Shown here: piece after piece, positions 24,128-31,935 of the stretch
Numbering within the stretch: the first letter of the stretch is position 1
Layout: every line of letters begins with the position of its first letter
Assembly (NCBI GenBank): GCA_003009755.1
Contig: PXUB01000017.1
Span: 1 to 64,000 of the forward strand
Source of the DNA: Thermoplasmatales archaeon SW_10_69_26
Lineage (GTDB): Archaea > Thermoplasmatota > SW-10-69-26
Direction of reading: 5' to 3'
Length of the DNA: 64,000 nucleotides
The notes under the pieces: model-generated
Database searches by the model: none
What the model saw: the letters and a program-made list of their open reading frames with translations, nothing else
Told to the model about the DNA's origin: nothing
Translations under genes and position numbers: made by a program

Positions 24128-25195
24128 CTAAGCCTCACCGGGCGTCGGCGGCTGCTCGTCGGGCTCGTCGTCGCCGGAGAGCACGCGCATGGTCTCGGCG
24201 CCGGCGAACCGCATCGCGATGACGCCGCCGACGACGATGTCGACGTAGTAGGTCGAGGCTCGCCACACAAGGACGAACGTGGCGGTCAAGCCCTCGGTGA
24301 ACGGCGTGAACACGCCCAGCACGCCCGCCTCGGCCAACCCGGACCCGCCCGGCAACAGCGGGATCGTGGTGAGCACGGAGACGAGGGCGGCGCCGAGCGC
24401 GACCGTGATGAAGGGGATCTGGTGTCCGAAGCCGACGTTCAGCAGGTAGTAGAGGACGCCGAACTCCAGCATCCAGGAGAGGATGGTGGCGACGACGGCA
24501 AACCCGAACCGGCTCGGTTTGCGGCCGAGCACGGTCGCCAGCGCCCGCCGCATGCGCGCCGTCTCGACGACGAGCCACTCCTTGGCGCGAGCGGTGCGGT
24601 CCTCGCCGACCAACCCCTCGACCAGGTCCAACACCGGGTGGGCGGCCCGCGGTTTGAACAAGATCAACAGCGGAACGAGGATCAGGCCGATCAGGAACAC
24701 GATGCTGACCGGGACGACCAGGGCCAGCAACGCGGAGCGGGGCAGCCGTGGGACCAGCTCGACGAAGGCCCACACCCCCAGCAGGATGAACAACAGGATG
24801 TCCAACCCGCGCTCGAGGAGCACGATCAGGCTGCCCTCGCGGGGCGGCATGTCCCGGCTGGTGAGGATGCCGAAGCGCACCGGCTCGCCGCCGAACCGGG
24901 CCGGCGTCACGGCGGCCGCGAACACCGAGGAGAACACCGCCTCGATGCAGACCCACGGGCTCTGCGTGTGACCGGAGCCGTCGGCGAGGGCGTACAGCCG
25001 GGCGGCCCACAGCAGCAGCGCTCCGGCGTGGAGGCCGATCGCGATCGCGAACACGGCCGGGTTCAGGCGGGACAGCGAGGCGATCAGCTCCTCGCGCTGC
25101 ACGCCGAACGAGAGGGCGAACACCGCCATCAGGGAGAGGACGCTGGCGACGATGGCGACGATCAGCAGCCGGCGAAGGCGCTTGTCAAGGGCCAT
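24128..25195 (-). CDS. flippase-like membrane protein (UPF0104/LPG synthase TM family)
   Basis: A 355-residue protein with about eight hydrophobic segments. Family hallmarks are AAVTPARFGGEPVRFGIL near residue 98 and TIPLLPGGSGLAEAGVLGVF near residue 290, with ERGLD between them. The family is related to the membrane part of lysylphosphatidylglycerol synthase and is often annotated as a lipid flippase, though the substrate is rarely known. Its first 11 bp overlap the end of the CDP-alcohol transferase gene, and ino1 lies just upstream, so it probably moves or handles the inositol lipid made by those genes. The tail is acidic and proline-rich. Confidence 0.85.
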   Translation of the reverse strand: MALDKRLRRLLIVAIVASVLSLMAVFALSFGVQREELIASLSRLNPAVFAIAIGLHAGALLLWAARLYALADGSGHTQSPWVCIEAVFSSVFAAAVTPARFGGEPVRFGILTSRDMPPREGSLIVLLERGLDILLFILLGVWAFVELVPRLPRSALLALVVPVSIVFLIGLILVPLLILFKPRAAHPVLDLVEGLVGEDRTARAKEWLVVETARMRRALATVLGRKPSRFGFAVVATILSWMLEFGVLYYLLNVGFGHQIPFITVALGAALVSVLTTIPLLPGGSGLAEAGVLGVFTPFTEGLTATFVLVWRASTYYVDIVVGGVIAMRFAGAETMRVLSGDDEPDEQPPTPGEA

Positions 25196-25808
25196 CCGTG
25201 CCTCCCTCCAGGATCCGCATCGCCTTGGCGCCGCGTTGGAGCACGGTGACGTGACCCATCACGGCCACGACGGTCACGACCCAAGGCAGGAACTCGACGC
25301 CGACACCGAGCGCGTGCGCGATGCCTTGGAAGCCGGCGCCGAACCACAGGGCCAGCTGGCGTTCGGGGCGCTCGACGAGGTCGGCCCAGTCCCGGCCGGC
25401 AGGGCGCACCTCCTCGAAGGTGCGTGCCTTGGCGTAGGAGGTCGCCGCGGCACCGAGGAACCCGAGCAGGCACACGGCCCAGATCCAGGTGACGTCGTAG
25501 TACCAGCCGATGGCGGCGAAGGCGAAGGCGTCGGTGTAGCGATCGAGGACGCTGTCGAGGAACCCGCCCTGCGGGCTCGTCTGGTCGGTCAGGCGGGCCA
25601 CGAGCCCGTCGAAGAGGTCGAGGATGGCGCCGACGCCGGCCACGGCTGCACCCACGATGAGCTGTCCGCGGGCGACGAGCACGGCGCCGAACCCCGTGAT
25701 GATCAGACCGACGATCGACAGCGTGTTGGGCGACAGGCCCAGGGCCTGGAACACCCTGGCGATGGGGGTGGCGGCGCGGTCGATCGCGCCTCGGACCTTG
25801 CCGATCAC
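25185..25808 (-). CDS. CDP-alcohol phosphatidyltransferase, probable archaetidylinositol-phosphate synthase
   Basis: A 207-residue membrane enzyme. The CDP-alcohol motif D-x2-D-G-x2-A-R-x8-G-x3-D-x3-D is complete (DLFDGLVARL near residue 64, then GGFLDSVLDRYTD), with acidic residues that bind metal and CDP. About five hydrophobic segments surround it. The reaction joins a CDP-activated lipid (here probably CDP-archaeol) to an alcohol phosphate. Because ino1 lies 43 bp upstream on the same strand, myo-inositol-1-phosphate is the likely acceptor. Archaetidylserine or archaetidylglycerol-phosphate synthase is the alternative. Its end overlaps the flippase-like gene. Confidence 0.88.
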   Translation of the reverse strand: MIGKVRGAIDRAATPIARVFQALGLSPNTLSIVGLIITGFGAVLVARGQLIVGAAVAGVGAILDLFDGLVARLTDQTSPQGGFLDSVLDRYTDAFAFAAIGWYYDVTWIWAVCLLGFLGAAATSYAKARTFEEVRPAGRDWADLVERPERQLALWFGAGFQGIAHALGVGVEFLPWVVTVVAVMGHVTVLQRGAKAMRILEGGTDGP

Positions 25809-25851
25809 CGCTTGCCACCCCTGAGCCGCCCGTGCATCCGATCGCCTCGGG

Positions 25852-26961
25852 TCAGTTCCCGTCGGCGGTCTCGGTCACGAAGGCTTGCATCCGTTCCAGG
25901 GCTTCCTCGTCGGTGCACTGGGCCGGCGGACGCTTGAAGAACAAGCTCGAGGGGCCCTCGATCGGGCCGGCTCGGCCCTCGTCGGCGGCGAGGGCCGCGC
26001 ATCGGATGGCGTCGGTGAGGATGCCGGCCGAGTTGGGCGAGTCCTCCACGGACAGGCGGGCCTCGAGCTCGACGGGGGCGCCGAGGAAGCCCTCGCCTTG
26101 CATCCGGATGAAGGCGACCTTGTTGTCGCCGAGGAAGGGCACGTAGTCGCTGGGCGCGATCTTGATGTCGTGTTCGTCCAGGGGCTCGTCGAGCTGGCTC
26201 TGCACGGCCTCGGTCTTCGAGGTCCGCTTGCTGTCCAGCCGCTCGACGTCCTGGAGGGTGAGGAAGTCGGTGTTGCCGCCGACGTTGAGTTGGTAGGTCT
26301 CGCCGACGTCCACGCCGCGGTTCTCGAACATGTTCGAGAGGACGCGGTGGGTGATCGTGGCCCCGACCTGGCTTTTCACGTCGTCGCCGAGGATCGGGAC
26401 GTCGGCGTCGGTGAACCGCTTGGCCCACGAGGGCTCGGAGGCGACGAAGACCGGGATGCCGTTCACGACGGCGACCTCGGCCTCGAGGGCGGCCTGCATC
26501 CACGTCTCGGTGGCTTGCTGGGAACCGACCGGGAGGAGGTTGACGAGCACGTCGACGTCGTGCTCGGCCAGCTTGGCGGCCGGGTCCACGGGGTCGCGGT
26601 CGGCGACGACGAAGGCGTCGTCCTCGTCGGCCTCGTCCATCCGCGGCGAGCGGCCGTCGGCCGGGGGTGCCATGTAGACGGGGGCCTCGACCTCGGGCGG
26701 CTCCTCGCGGACCTCGAGAGCGCAATTGGGATCGGCGAAGATCGCCTCGCCGACGTCGCGCCCGACCTTGCGCTCGTCGATGTCGAACCCGCACACCACG
26801 TCGAGGTCGCCGACGTGGTACCCGCCCAGGACGGGGTTCAGCAGGCCCGGGATGTCCGCGTCCGGCTCCACGTCGCGGTAGTGTTCGATGCCCTGGACGA
26901 GGGCCGAAGCGCAGTTCCCGACGCCGACGATCGCGACGTTGATTGATCCCACGTGAACCAC
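25852..26961 (-). CDS. ino1: myo-inositol-1-phosphate synthase
   Basis: A 369-residue cytoplasmic enzyme that turns glucose-6-phosphate into myo-inositol-1-phosphate, using NAD. It starts with a Rossmann motif (NVAIVGVGNCASALVQGIEH). Further family segments are LLNPVLGGYHVGDLDVVCGF, VNLLPVGSQQATETWMQAAL, LNVGGNTDFLTL and SKTEAVQSQL, plus IAPSDYVPFLGDNK near the end. The length fits the archaeal/actinobacterial type (about 360), shorter than the eukaryotic enzyme. GTG at 26961 or the in-frame GTG at 26952 may be the start. A TATA-like GATTTAATG (27015-27023) lies upstream. It leads a cluster with the CDP-alcohol transferase and the flippase-like protein. Confidence 0.93.
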   Translation of the reverse strand: MVHVGSINVAIVGVGNCASALVQGIEHYRDVEPDADIPGLLNPVLGGYHVGDLDVVCGFDIDERKVGRDVGEAIFADPNCALEVREEPPEVEAPVYMAPPADGRSPRMDEADEDDAFVVADRDPVDPAAKLAEHDVDVLVNLLPVGSQQATETWMQAALEAEVAVVNGIPVFVASEPSWAKRFTDADVPILGDDVKSQVGATITHRVLSNMFENRGVDVGETYQLNVGGNTDFLTLQDVERLDSKRTSKTEAVQSQLDEPLDEHDIKIAPSDYVPFLGDNKVAFIRMQGEGFLGAPVELEARLSVEDSPNSAGILTDAIRCAALAADEGRAGPIEGPSSLFFKRPPAQCTDEEALERMQAFVTETADGN

Positions 26962-27354
26962 CGCGCCCCCGGTCGATAGCCGGTCCGGGACCGCACCGCT
27001 CGATTCGTCTCCGCGATTTAATGCTTTGGAGCCCCTTTCGTTCTCGCGGGGCCCTGACGCCTGCGGAGGGGGAGACGAAGAACGATCCTCGGCAACGAAG
27101 CAACCCCCTCCGGAGCGGTACAGGCCCCGGCGGCGCCGACATTGGGCGCTGGGGACCTTCGCGCAGGGCTATCCCCGCTCGAGACGGCGCCGTCGCTGGC
27201 GAGTCGGCCTGGGACGAGAAAAGGGATGGCGAAAGCCTCGAGCCCTCGCGGCGTCTATGCCGTGAGAGGGGAACACCCGCCCCGAGGAAGACCCGAACCC
27301 GCCGCGGACCGGGAGGGACCCGCTGGGCGCTCGACCAGCTGCGACGACGTCGCC
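26962..27354. other. intergenic region between ino1 and PHP gene
   Basis: About 390 bp with no supported gene. It holds the TATA-like element for ino1 (27015-27023). The rest is GC-rich with purine-rich runs. I looked for RNase P and SRP RNA motifs and saw none. Confidence 0.4.
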
Positions 27355-28014
27355 TCACAGCCCGATCTTGTGCAGGGCGCGGGCGAACGTGCTCTGCACG
27401 CTGACCCAGACCGGGCTCGTCGAGCACTCGTGGGTGCCCTCCGCGAGGGCCTCGACGAGCTGGTCCGGGTCCGAGGCATCGAAGTCGGGCGTCAGGGTGA
27501 AGGCCGAGCCGAACTCGTTGGAGGTGTGGGCGTCCGAGCAGGCGCAGGTCACCAGCTCGCGCTCCTCGGCGAACTCCCTCGCCTTCCGGTTGGCGCCCTC
27601 CAGGCGGGTGCGGGCGTTGAACACCTCGACGATGTCGGGATCGATCTCCCAGGCCTTCCCCTCCAGGCCCTCCCGCATCGGGTCGAAGGGGTGCTCGAGC
27701 AGGACGAGCCCGCCCTGGGCGCGGATCTGCTCGATCGCCTCCTCGAGCGGGCATGGGCTCTCGATCGTCTCCTCGAGGTAGAGCCCGATGATCTCGCCGT
27801 CCGGCGTCGACAGCTCCTCGCCGACGATGACGTCCAGCTCGCGGTCGTGGTCCGCGATCCAGTCGTGGAAGGCCAACGCGCCCTCGGCCGTGTCGTGGTC
27901 GGTCGTGGCCAGCACGTCGATACCCGCCAGCTCGCACGCGTCCGCGATCGTCTCGAAGTCCATCCGGCAGTCCGGCGAGAAGCGGGAGTGGGAGTGCAGG
28001 TCGACGTGGGGCAT
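27355..28014 (-). CDS. PHP-family metal-dependent phosphoesterase
   Basis: A 219-residue protein. The PHP metal ligands are visible in order: DLHSHSRFSPD at the N terminus, TTDHDT near residue 37, GEEL near 65, EHPFDP near 108 and SDAHT near 159. PHP proteins hydrolyse phosphate esters such as nucleotides or nucleoside bisphosphates, or serve as polymerase partners. This is the small stand-alone type resembling TrpH/YciV proteins. The substrate is not known. It lies between the inositol-lipid genes and the geranylgeranyl reductase but is not tightly spaced with either. ATG start. Confidence 0.85.
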   Translation of the reverse strand: MPHVDLHSHSRFSPDCRMDFETIADACELAGIDVLATTDHDTAEGALAFHDWIADHDRELDVIVGEELSTPDGEIIGLYLEETIESPCPLEEAIEQIRAQGGLVLLEHPFDPMREGLEGKAWEIDPDIVEVFNARTRLEGANRKAREFAEERELVTCACSDAHTSNEFGSAFTLTPDFDASDPDQLVEALAEGTHECSTSPVWVSVQSTFARALHKIGL

Positions 28015-28208
28015 CGCGGTCGCAAGCGTATCCTTGGTCGGGAACCGTTAGCGTTGCGGTTCAGACCCCTTCGACGCGCCCGTGGAGACGTATCCCTGCT
28101 GGTGCTCGCCCTCGACGGTAGCTTAGCCTCGGCTGAGGGACACGTGGGCCAAGCTGCGGTCAACCGATCGTCAACCCCGAGCCGACCGTGACGGGCTCCT
28201 GGAGGACC

Positions 28209-29462
28209 TCACTTGAACAGCAGCTTGAGGTAGAACCACCAGCTGGTGAGCTCCTCCTTCTTGTCCCGGTCGGCCAGCATGTCCGAGATCGTCTCGGCCA
28301 CGTGGGGGTTGTTGGCCGCGCGGGAGACGACGAAGTTGAGCAGCCACTTGTGCTGACCCATCTTCTGGAGGCGGTGGCTGGTCTTGAGCTCGTCCCAGGT
28401 TTCGTCCCGAAGCCGCTGTTCGTAGGGGGCGAGGTTCTCGCGGGTCGGTCCGCCGTTGTCGGAGACCTCGTCGTAGCGCTCGGCGGCCAGGTGGGCGCTC
28501 GTCATGCCGTTGCCGATGCCCTCGCCGGTGAACGGGTCGATGAGCGAGGCGGCGTCGCCGCAGAGCATCCAGCCGTTGCCGTGGACGGGCCGCTTCTTCG
28601 AGCCCAGCGGCAGGATCCAGCCGCGCTGGGAGCCCTCGACCTTCTCGGCGTCGGCGAAGCGGTCCTTGAACAGGCGGTGCTCGTAGGCCTTCTCGAGCAG
28701 GTCCTTGAGGTCCCGCTCGTGGCCGTCCTCCTTGATCTTGGACTCGAGCATGCCGACGCCGACGTTGGCGCGGCCGTCCTCGAGCGGGAAGATCCAGAAG
28801 TAGCCTGGGATCACGCTGTCGAGGAAGTGGATCTCGATGTCGTCGCCGAGGTCCTTGATGCCGTCCCAGTAGACGCGGATCGCGGCGACCCAGTGGTCGG
28901 GGTCGCGGTCGTAGGCACCGGTCTCGCGGGCCACCGGGCACAGCGCGCCGCCGGCCCCGATCACGAGGTCGGCGGTGTACTCGTCGCCGCTGGCCGTCTT
29001 GACGCCGGTGACCTTCTCGCCCTCCCAGAGGAGGTCGTTGATCGGCGTCTCCTCGTGGGCCTCGGCGCCGAACTTGCGCGCGGCCTGGAAGACGACGTTG
29101 TCGAAGACCTCGCGCCGGCAGACGTAGCCGGGCTTGGTGTAAGGCGAGGCGTCTTCGCCGCGCTTCTTCCGCCACTCGGCGGCCTTGTTCTCGGGGAAGT
29201 CGATCTGGATCTCGTCGCCCTTCGGGCTCGAGAACACGACCCCTCGGGCGGCCGAGTTGGGAGCCTCGTCGACCTGCCCGATGATGTCGAGCTTCTCCAG
29301 CATCCGGACGCTCTTCCCGGAGATCGCGTCGCCGCAAGGCTTGTCGCGCGGGAACGACTCCTTGTCGAAGAGACCCACGTCGTACCCCTTGCGTGAAAGG
29401 AAAGCTGCCGCCGAGGAGCCGCTGGGTCCTCCACCGACGACGATGACATCGTAGTCGGGCAC
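28209..29462 (-). CDS. geranylgeranyl reductase family, FAD-dependent
   Basis: A 417-residue enzyme of the geranylgeranyl reductase family, which saturates the isoprenoid chains of archaeal lipids. FAD-binding motif DVIVVGGGPSGSSAAAFLSR lies at the start, PCGDAISGK near residue 42, the family motif PGYFWIFPLEDGRANVGVG near 225 and the second FAD motif GWMLCGDAASLIDPFTGEGI near 297. The start is GTG at 29462, supported by a TATA-like TCTAAAAG (29483-29490) about 25 nt upstream. The presence of this gene together with ino1 and the CDP-alcohol transferase is strong evidence for archaeal membrane chemistry. Confidence 0.92.
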   Translation of the reverse strand: MPDYDVIVVGGGPSGSSAAAFLSRKGYDVGLFDKESFPRDKPCGDAISGKSVRMLEKLDIIGQVDEAPNSAARGVVFSSPKGDEIQIDFPENKAAEWRKKRGEDASPYTKPGYVCRREVFDNVVFQAARKFGAEAHEETPINDLLWEGEKVTGVKTASGDEYTADLVIGAGGALCPVARETGAYDRDPDHWVAAIRVYWDGIKDLGDDIEIHFLDSVIPGYFWIFPLEDGRANVGVGMLESKIKEDGHERDLKDLLEKAYEHRLFKDRFADAEKVEGSQRGWILPLGSKKRPVHGNGWMLCGDAASLIDPFTGEGIGNGMTSAHLAAERYDEVSDNGGPTRENLAPYEQRLRDETWDELKTSHRLQKMGQHKWLLNFVVSRAANNPHVAETISDMLADRDKKEELTSWWFYLKLLFK

Positions 29463-29805
29463 GCGAGGCTGAAGTGTTCGCCTCTAAAAGAGCCTACCCC
29501 TGCGCGAGCCCGCGGGCGCCGACCTTGACCGGTGACTGACCTCGACGAACGACGAAAAAGACCGCGGCGGGGGCTTCGCCGTCGGGTCGCGCTGTAAGGG
29601 AGAAACCGGGGGGGGGGCCACCAAGTACGCGGGGGGACGCCAGGGCACAAAGGGGAGCAGCTGCCGTGACAAGGCCGCCCGGCGGCGAGTCACAGGCCCT
29701 TCGTGGCCTTGGCGATTCTTCGTGTCCTTCGCGGCCCCTGCTTAACCAGACAGCCCGCCGTCGGGTGGCCCCTAGGCCTATCCCTCCGTGTGCCATCGGC
29801 CCACT
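29463..29805. other. intergenic region with GGR promoter and repeat-like stretch
   Basis: About 340 bp. The left end carries the TATA box of the reductase gene (29483-29490). From about 29640 to 29745 is a low-complexity stretch (CCTTCGTGGCCTTGGCGATT, then CTTCGTGTCCTTCGCGGCC), another kind of dispersed repeat. No gene is supported. Confidence 0.45.
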
Positions 29806-30105
29806 GTGTCCCGGACGGAGACGGCTGAGGCTCCCGACGCGATCGACCGCCTCACGGCGATCCCGAACGTGGGCCCGGCGACCGCCGAGGACCTGCTCGC
29901 GCTCGGGATCACGAGCGTCGGAGACCTCGAGGGCCGCGACCCCGAGGACCTGTTCGAGGCGCTGTGCTCGCAGGACGGCCGCCGCCACGACCCCTGCACG
30001 CGCGACGTGTTCGCCGCCGCCATCGCCTACGCCGACGACGGCGACGAGCGCCCGTGGTGGCACCACACCCGGCAGCGCAAGGACGACGACGTGGACGACG
30101 GGTAG
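29806..30105 (+). CDS. helix-hairpin-helix protein (Cdd1-like)
   Basis: A 99-residue protein. LTAIPNVGPATAEDLLALGI is a helix-hairpin-helix like those that bind DNA backbone, followed by VGDLEGRDPEDLFEAL, then DPCTRDVFAAAIAYA and WWHHTRQRK. This order fits the small 'pathogenicity locus' (Cdd1) family of unknown function. GTG at 29806 is preferred; GTG at 29788 is the alternative. The tail is acidic. It is a single gene; the next gene starts 48 bp later on the same strand. Confidence 0.82.
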   Translation: MSRTETAEAPDAIDRLTAIPNVGPATAEDLLALGITSVGDLEGRDPEDLFEALCSQDGRRHDPCTRDVFAAAIAYADDGDERPWWHHTRQRKDDDVDDG

Positions 30106-30153
30106 GGGCCACAACCGCTTTCTGAGGGGACCGGCACTCCCCACGATGACGCG

Positions 30154-30702
30154 ATGCCGAGGGCCGACCGCGAGGAGATCCAGCAGGCGCTCGCCGAGGC
30201 CGCCGACCAGCTCGAGGAGGACCTGCGCGAGGTCTTCGGCTTCGAGCAGGTTCAAGCCCACCGCCAGACCGCCCCCGAACCGAGCCTGGTGGTCACCGGG
30301 CCGGAGGGGCGCTTCGAGCTCGCCTGGCCCCCCGCCGACGGCCTGACCGAGGCCGAAGGCCGCCTGGGCGCCCACGCCCGCATCGCCTTCGAGCTGTGGC
30401 TGGCCTCCCACCGCCCCGAGGCGTTCTTCGAGGGCTACCGGCCCGTCTCGGAGGACTACCGCGACATCGTGTTCTCGGCGCTGAAGGCCTACATCGACGA
30501 CTCGCTGGGCGAGAACCCCTACTACGCACCGCTCACCTTCGTCCAGCGCGGCCCGGTCGTGCTCGTCTACGGCGACGACGAGTACGCCTTGATCGCTGAC
30601 GACGGCAGCCACGAGGGCTCGGGCATCCTCCGCTGGAAGGTCAAGCGCCTGGCCGCCTTCGCCCTCACCGACGCCGACGCCGAACGCCTCGAGGCCGACT
30701 AG
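30154..30702 (+). CDS. conserved-looking hypothetical protein
   Basis: A 182-residue soluble, strongly acidic protein without recognised domain. An N-terminal helix (ADREEIQQALAEAADQLEED) is followed by alternating strands and helices, an aromatic-rich centre (ARIAFELWLASHRPEAFFEG, YRPVSEDYRDIVFSALKAYI) and a strand-rich end (FVQRGPVVLVYGDDEYALIA). Codon use is typical of the neighbours. It may be co-transcribed with the helix-hairpin-helix gene upstream. No function can be assigned. Confidence 0.65.
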   Translation: MPRADREEIQQALAEAADQLEEDLREVFGFEQVQAHRQTAPEPSLVVTGPEGRFELAWPPADGLTEAEGRLGAHARIAFELWLASHRPEAFFEGYRPVSEDYRDIVFSALKAYIDDSLGENPYYAPLTFVQRGPVVLVYGDDEYALIADDGSHEGSGILRWKVKRLAAFALTDADAERLEAD

Positions 30703-31019
30703 GTCTCCAGTCGAATCACAGGAGGCAACCATCGGGGCCCGGGCGCAAGGCTCGAGGGCCTCCGGGGCATGATCCAAGCCCCGGGCTGTGACCAGACCAC
30801 TCATGGCCGCAACCCGGCGGAGCCCCACTCCCGCGCCCACGGCCCCTGCGAGAAGTGCGGGCCCTCTTCTCCTCGATGAAGACGGGTACCCCGACCGTGT
30901 GCCCCAACGGCGGGCACACCGAGGGCTGCTCGGACGAGCTCCAGGTGCTCCAGGCGAAGGCGCCCGTTGCCTCCACGCCTGCCACATCGCTTAATAGGGG
31001 TCGCGTGCCACTTTGGCTC
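30703..31019. other. intergenic region, possible relic of zinc-ribbon gene
   Basis: About 320 bp. Two short frames contain Cys pairs (GPCEKCG, and PTVCPNGGHTEGCSDE from 30876) but no intact gene, which may be a decayed relative of the zinc-ribbon gene. It ends with a TATA-like GCTTAATAG at 30989-30997. Confidence 0.35.
30989..30997 (+). promoter_or_regulatory. TATA-like element of zinc-ribbon gene
   Basis: GCTTAATAG is centred 27 nt before the ATG at 31020. It supports that short start and a leaderless transcript. Confidence 0.5.
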
Positions 31020-31160
31020 ATGGCGACGATCGCCTCCCCGCTGTCGGCTGTGTGCCCCGCGTGCGGCTTGACCGACACCTCCGCGAGCACCAGCGGCCCC
31101 ACGCTGTGCTCGAACTGCGGCCACCGCGACCCAGCCGCGTGGGCCGAGCGGGACAACTAG
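31020..31160 (+). CDS. 46-residue zinc-ribbon protein
   Basis: A small protein with two Cys pairs, VCPACG and LCSNCG, 17 residues apart, the pattern of a zinc ribbon (CxxC...CxxC). No other domain. The start is set by a TATA-like element 27 nt upstream. A longer frame upstream (from 30855) would run through that element. Such mini ribbons in archaea are often RNA-polymerase-, ribosome- or nucleic-acid-associated, but nothing here tells which. Confidence 0.65.
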   Translation: MATIASPLSAVCPACGLTDTSASTSGPTLCSNCGHRDPAAWAERDN

Positions 31161-31249
31161 AAGCCCAGCGCCTGCTGGGCCCGGCCGTCGGTGACCAGCT
31201 CGGCACCACGGCGTCTCGGGGCTCGGACGTTGCCGTGGGCTGGCAACGG

Positions 31250-31867
31250 TTACGCGCGCTCGAGCACCGCGTACGCGAACGATTGGGTGTCGCCCCAGGG
31301 CGTCTCGTGCGCTTCCCGGCGCTCGTGGACGAGCCGGAAGGACTCACCCAGTTCGGCGCTGAGCGCCTCGGCGTCGTAGCGGCGGACCGGCAACCCGCTG
31401 CACCGCTCGGGGCCTTCGGGAGAGAACGTCGCCACGATCGCCGTTCCCTCGGGCGAGAGCAGCTGATCGAGCCGCTCGGCGTAGCGGGCCCGATCCTCGG
31501 CGTCGGTCAGGAAGTGGAACACCGCCCGGTCGTGCCAGAGATCGATGCCCGGCTCGAACTCGGCCTCCAGCACGTCGCCGACGAGCCAGTCCACGCCGTC
31601 GGCGCGATCGCCGAGCCGCTCGCGGGCCCGAGCCAGCGCAGGCTCGGCGATGTCGAGCACGGTCACGTTGCTGTAGCCGTCGTCGAGCAGGCGGTCGACC
31701 AGGCGGGAGGCCCCGCCCCCGACGTCGACGATGCGGGCCGCCTTCGAGAGATCGAGGCCGGCGATCAGTGCCAGCGAGACGGCCGGCTCGGGCTGGAACC
31801 AGCTGACCTCGTCGGGCGCGGTGTCGGCCCACACGTCTCGCCAGTGGGCTCGGGTCTGCTCGCTCAT
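31250..31867 (-). CDS. class I SAM-dependent methyltransferase
   Basis: A 205-residue cytoplasmic enzyme. Motif I is RIVDVGGGASRLVDRLLDDG near residue 45; the acidic end of strand 2 is VTVLDIAEPALARARERL; VDWLVGDVLEAEF gives motif III; and the family hallmark LWHDRAVFHFLTD follows. This pattern, with HWRDVWADTAPDEVSWFQPE at the N terminus, is common in small-molecule methyltransferases related to thiopurine and halide methyltransferases. The substrate is unknown. ATG at 31867 is used; the longer upstream frame overlaps the LVIVD gene on the same strand. It lies downstream of that gene and may share its transcript. Confidence 0.88.
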   Translation of the reverse strand: MSEQTRAHWRDVWADTAPDEVSWFQPEPAVSLALIAGLDLSKAARIVDVGGGASRLVDRLLDDGYSNVTVLDIAEPALARARERLGDRADGVDWLVGDVLEAEFEPGIDLWHDRAVFHFLTDAEDRARYAERLDQLLSPEGTAIVATFSPEGPERCSGLPVRRYDAEALSAELGESFRLVHERREAHETPWGDTQSFAYAVLERA

Positions 31868-31935
31868 CGTCTTGGGGCTCGCTGGGGTGAGGGCGGCGCG
31901 GGGTGTTGAACCCCGCTGTGGAGGCCGGCCGTCGC

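Noticed and set aside
27030-27300. Structural RNA such as RNase P RNA or SRP RNA
   Set aside because: The conserved GAGGAAAGTCC-type and SRP helix 8 motifs were not found on either strand.
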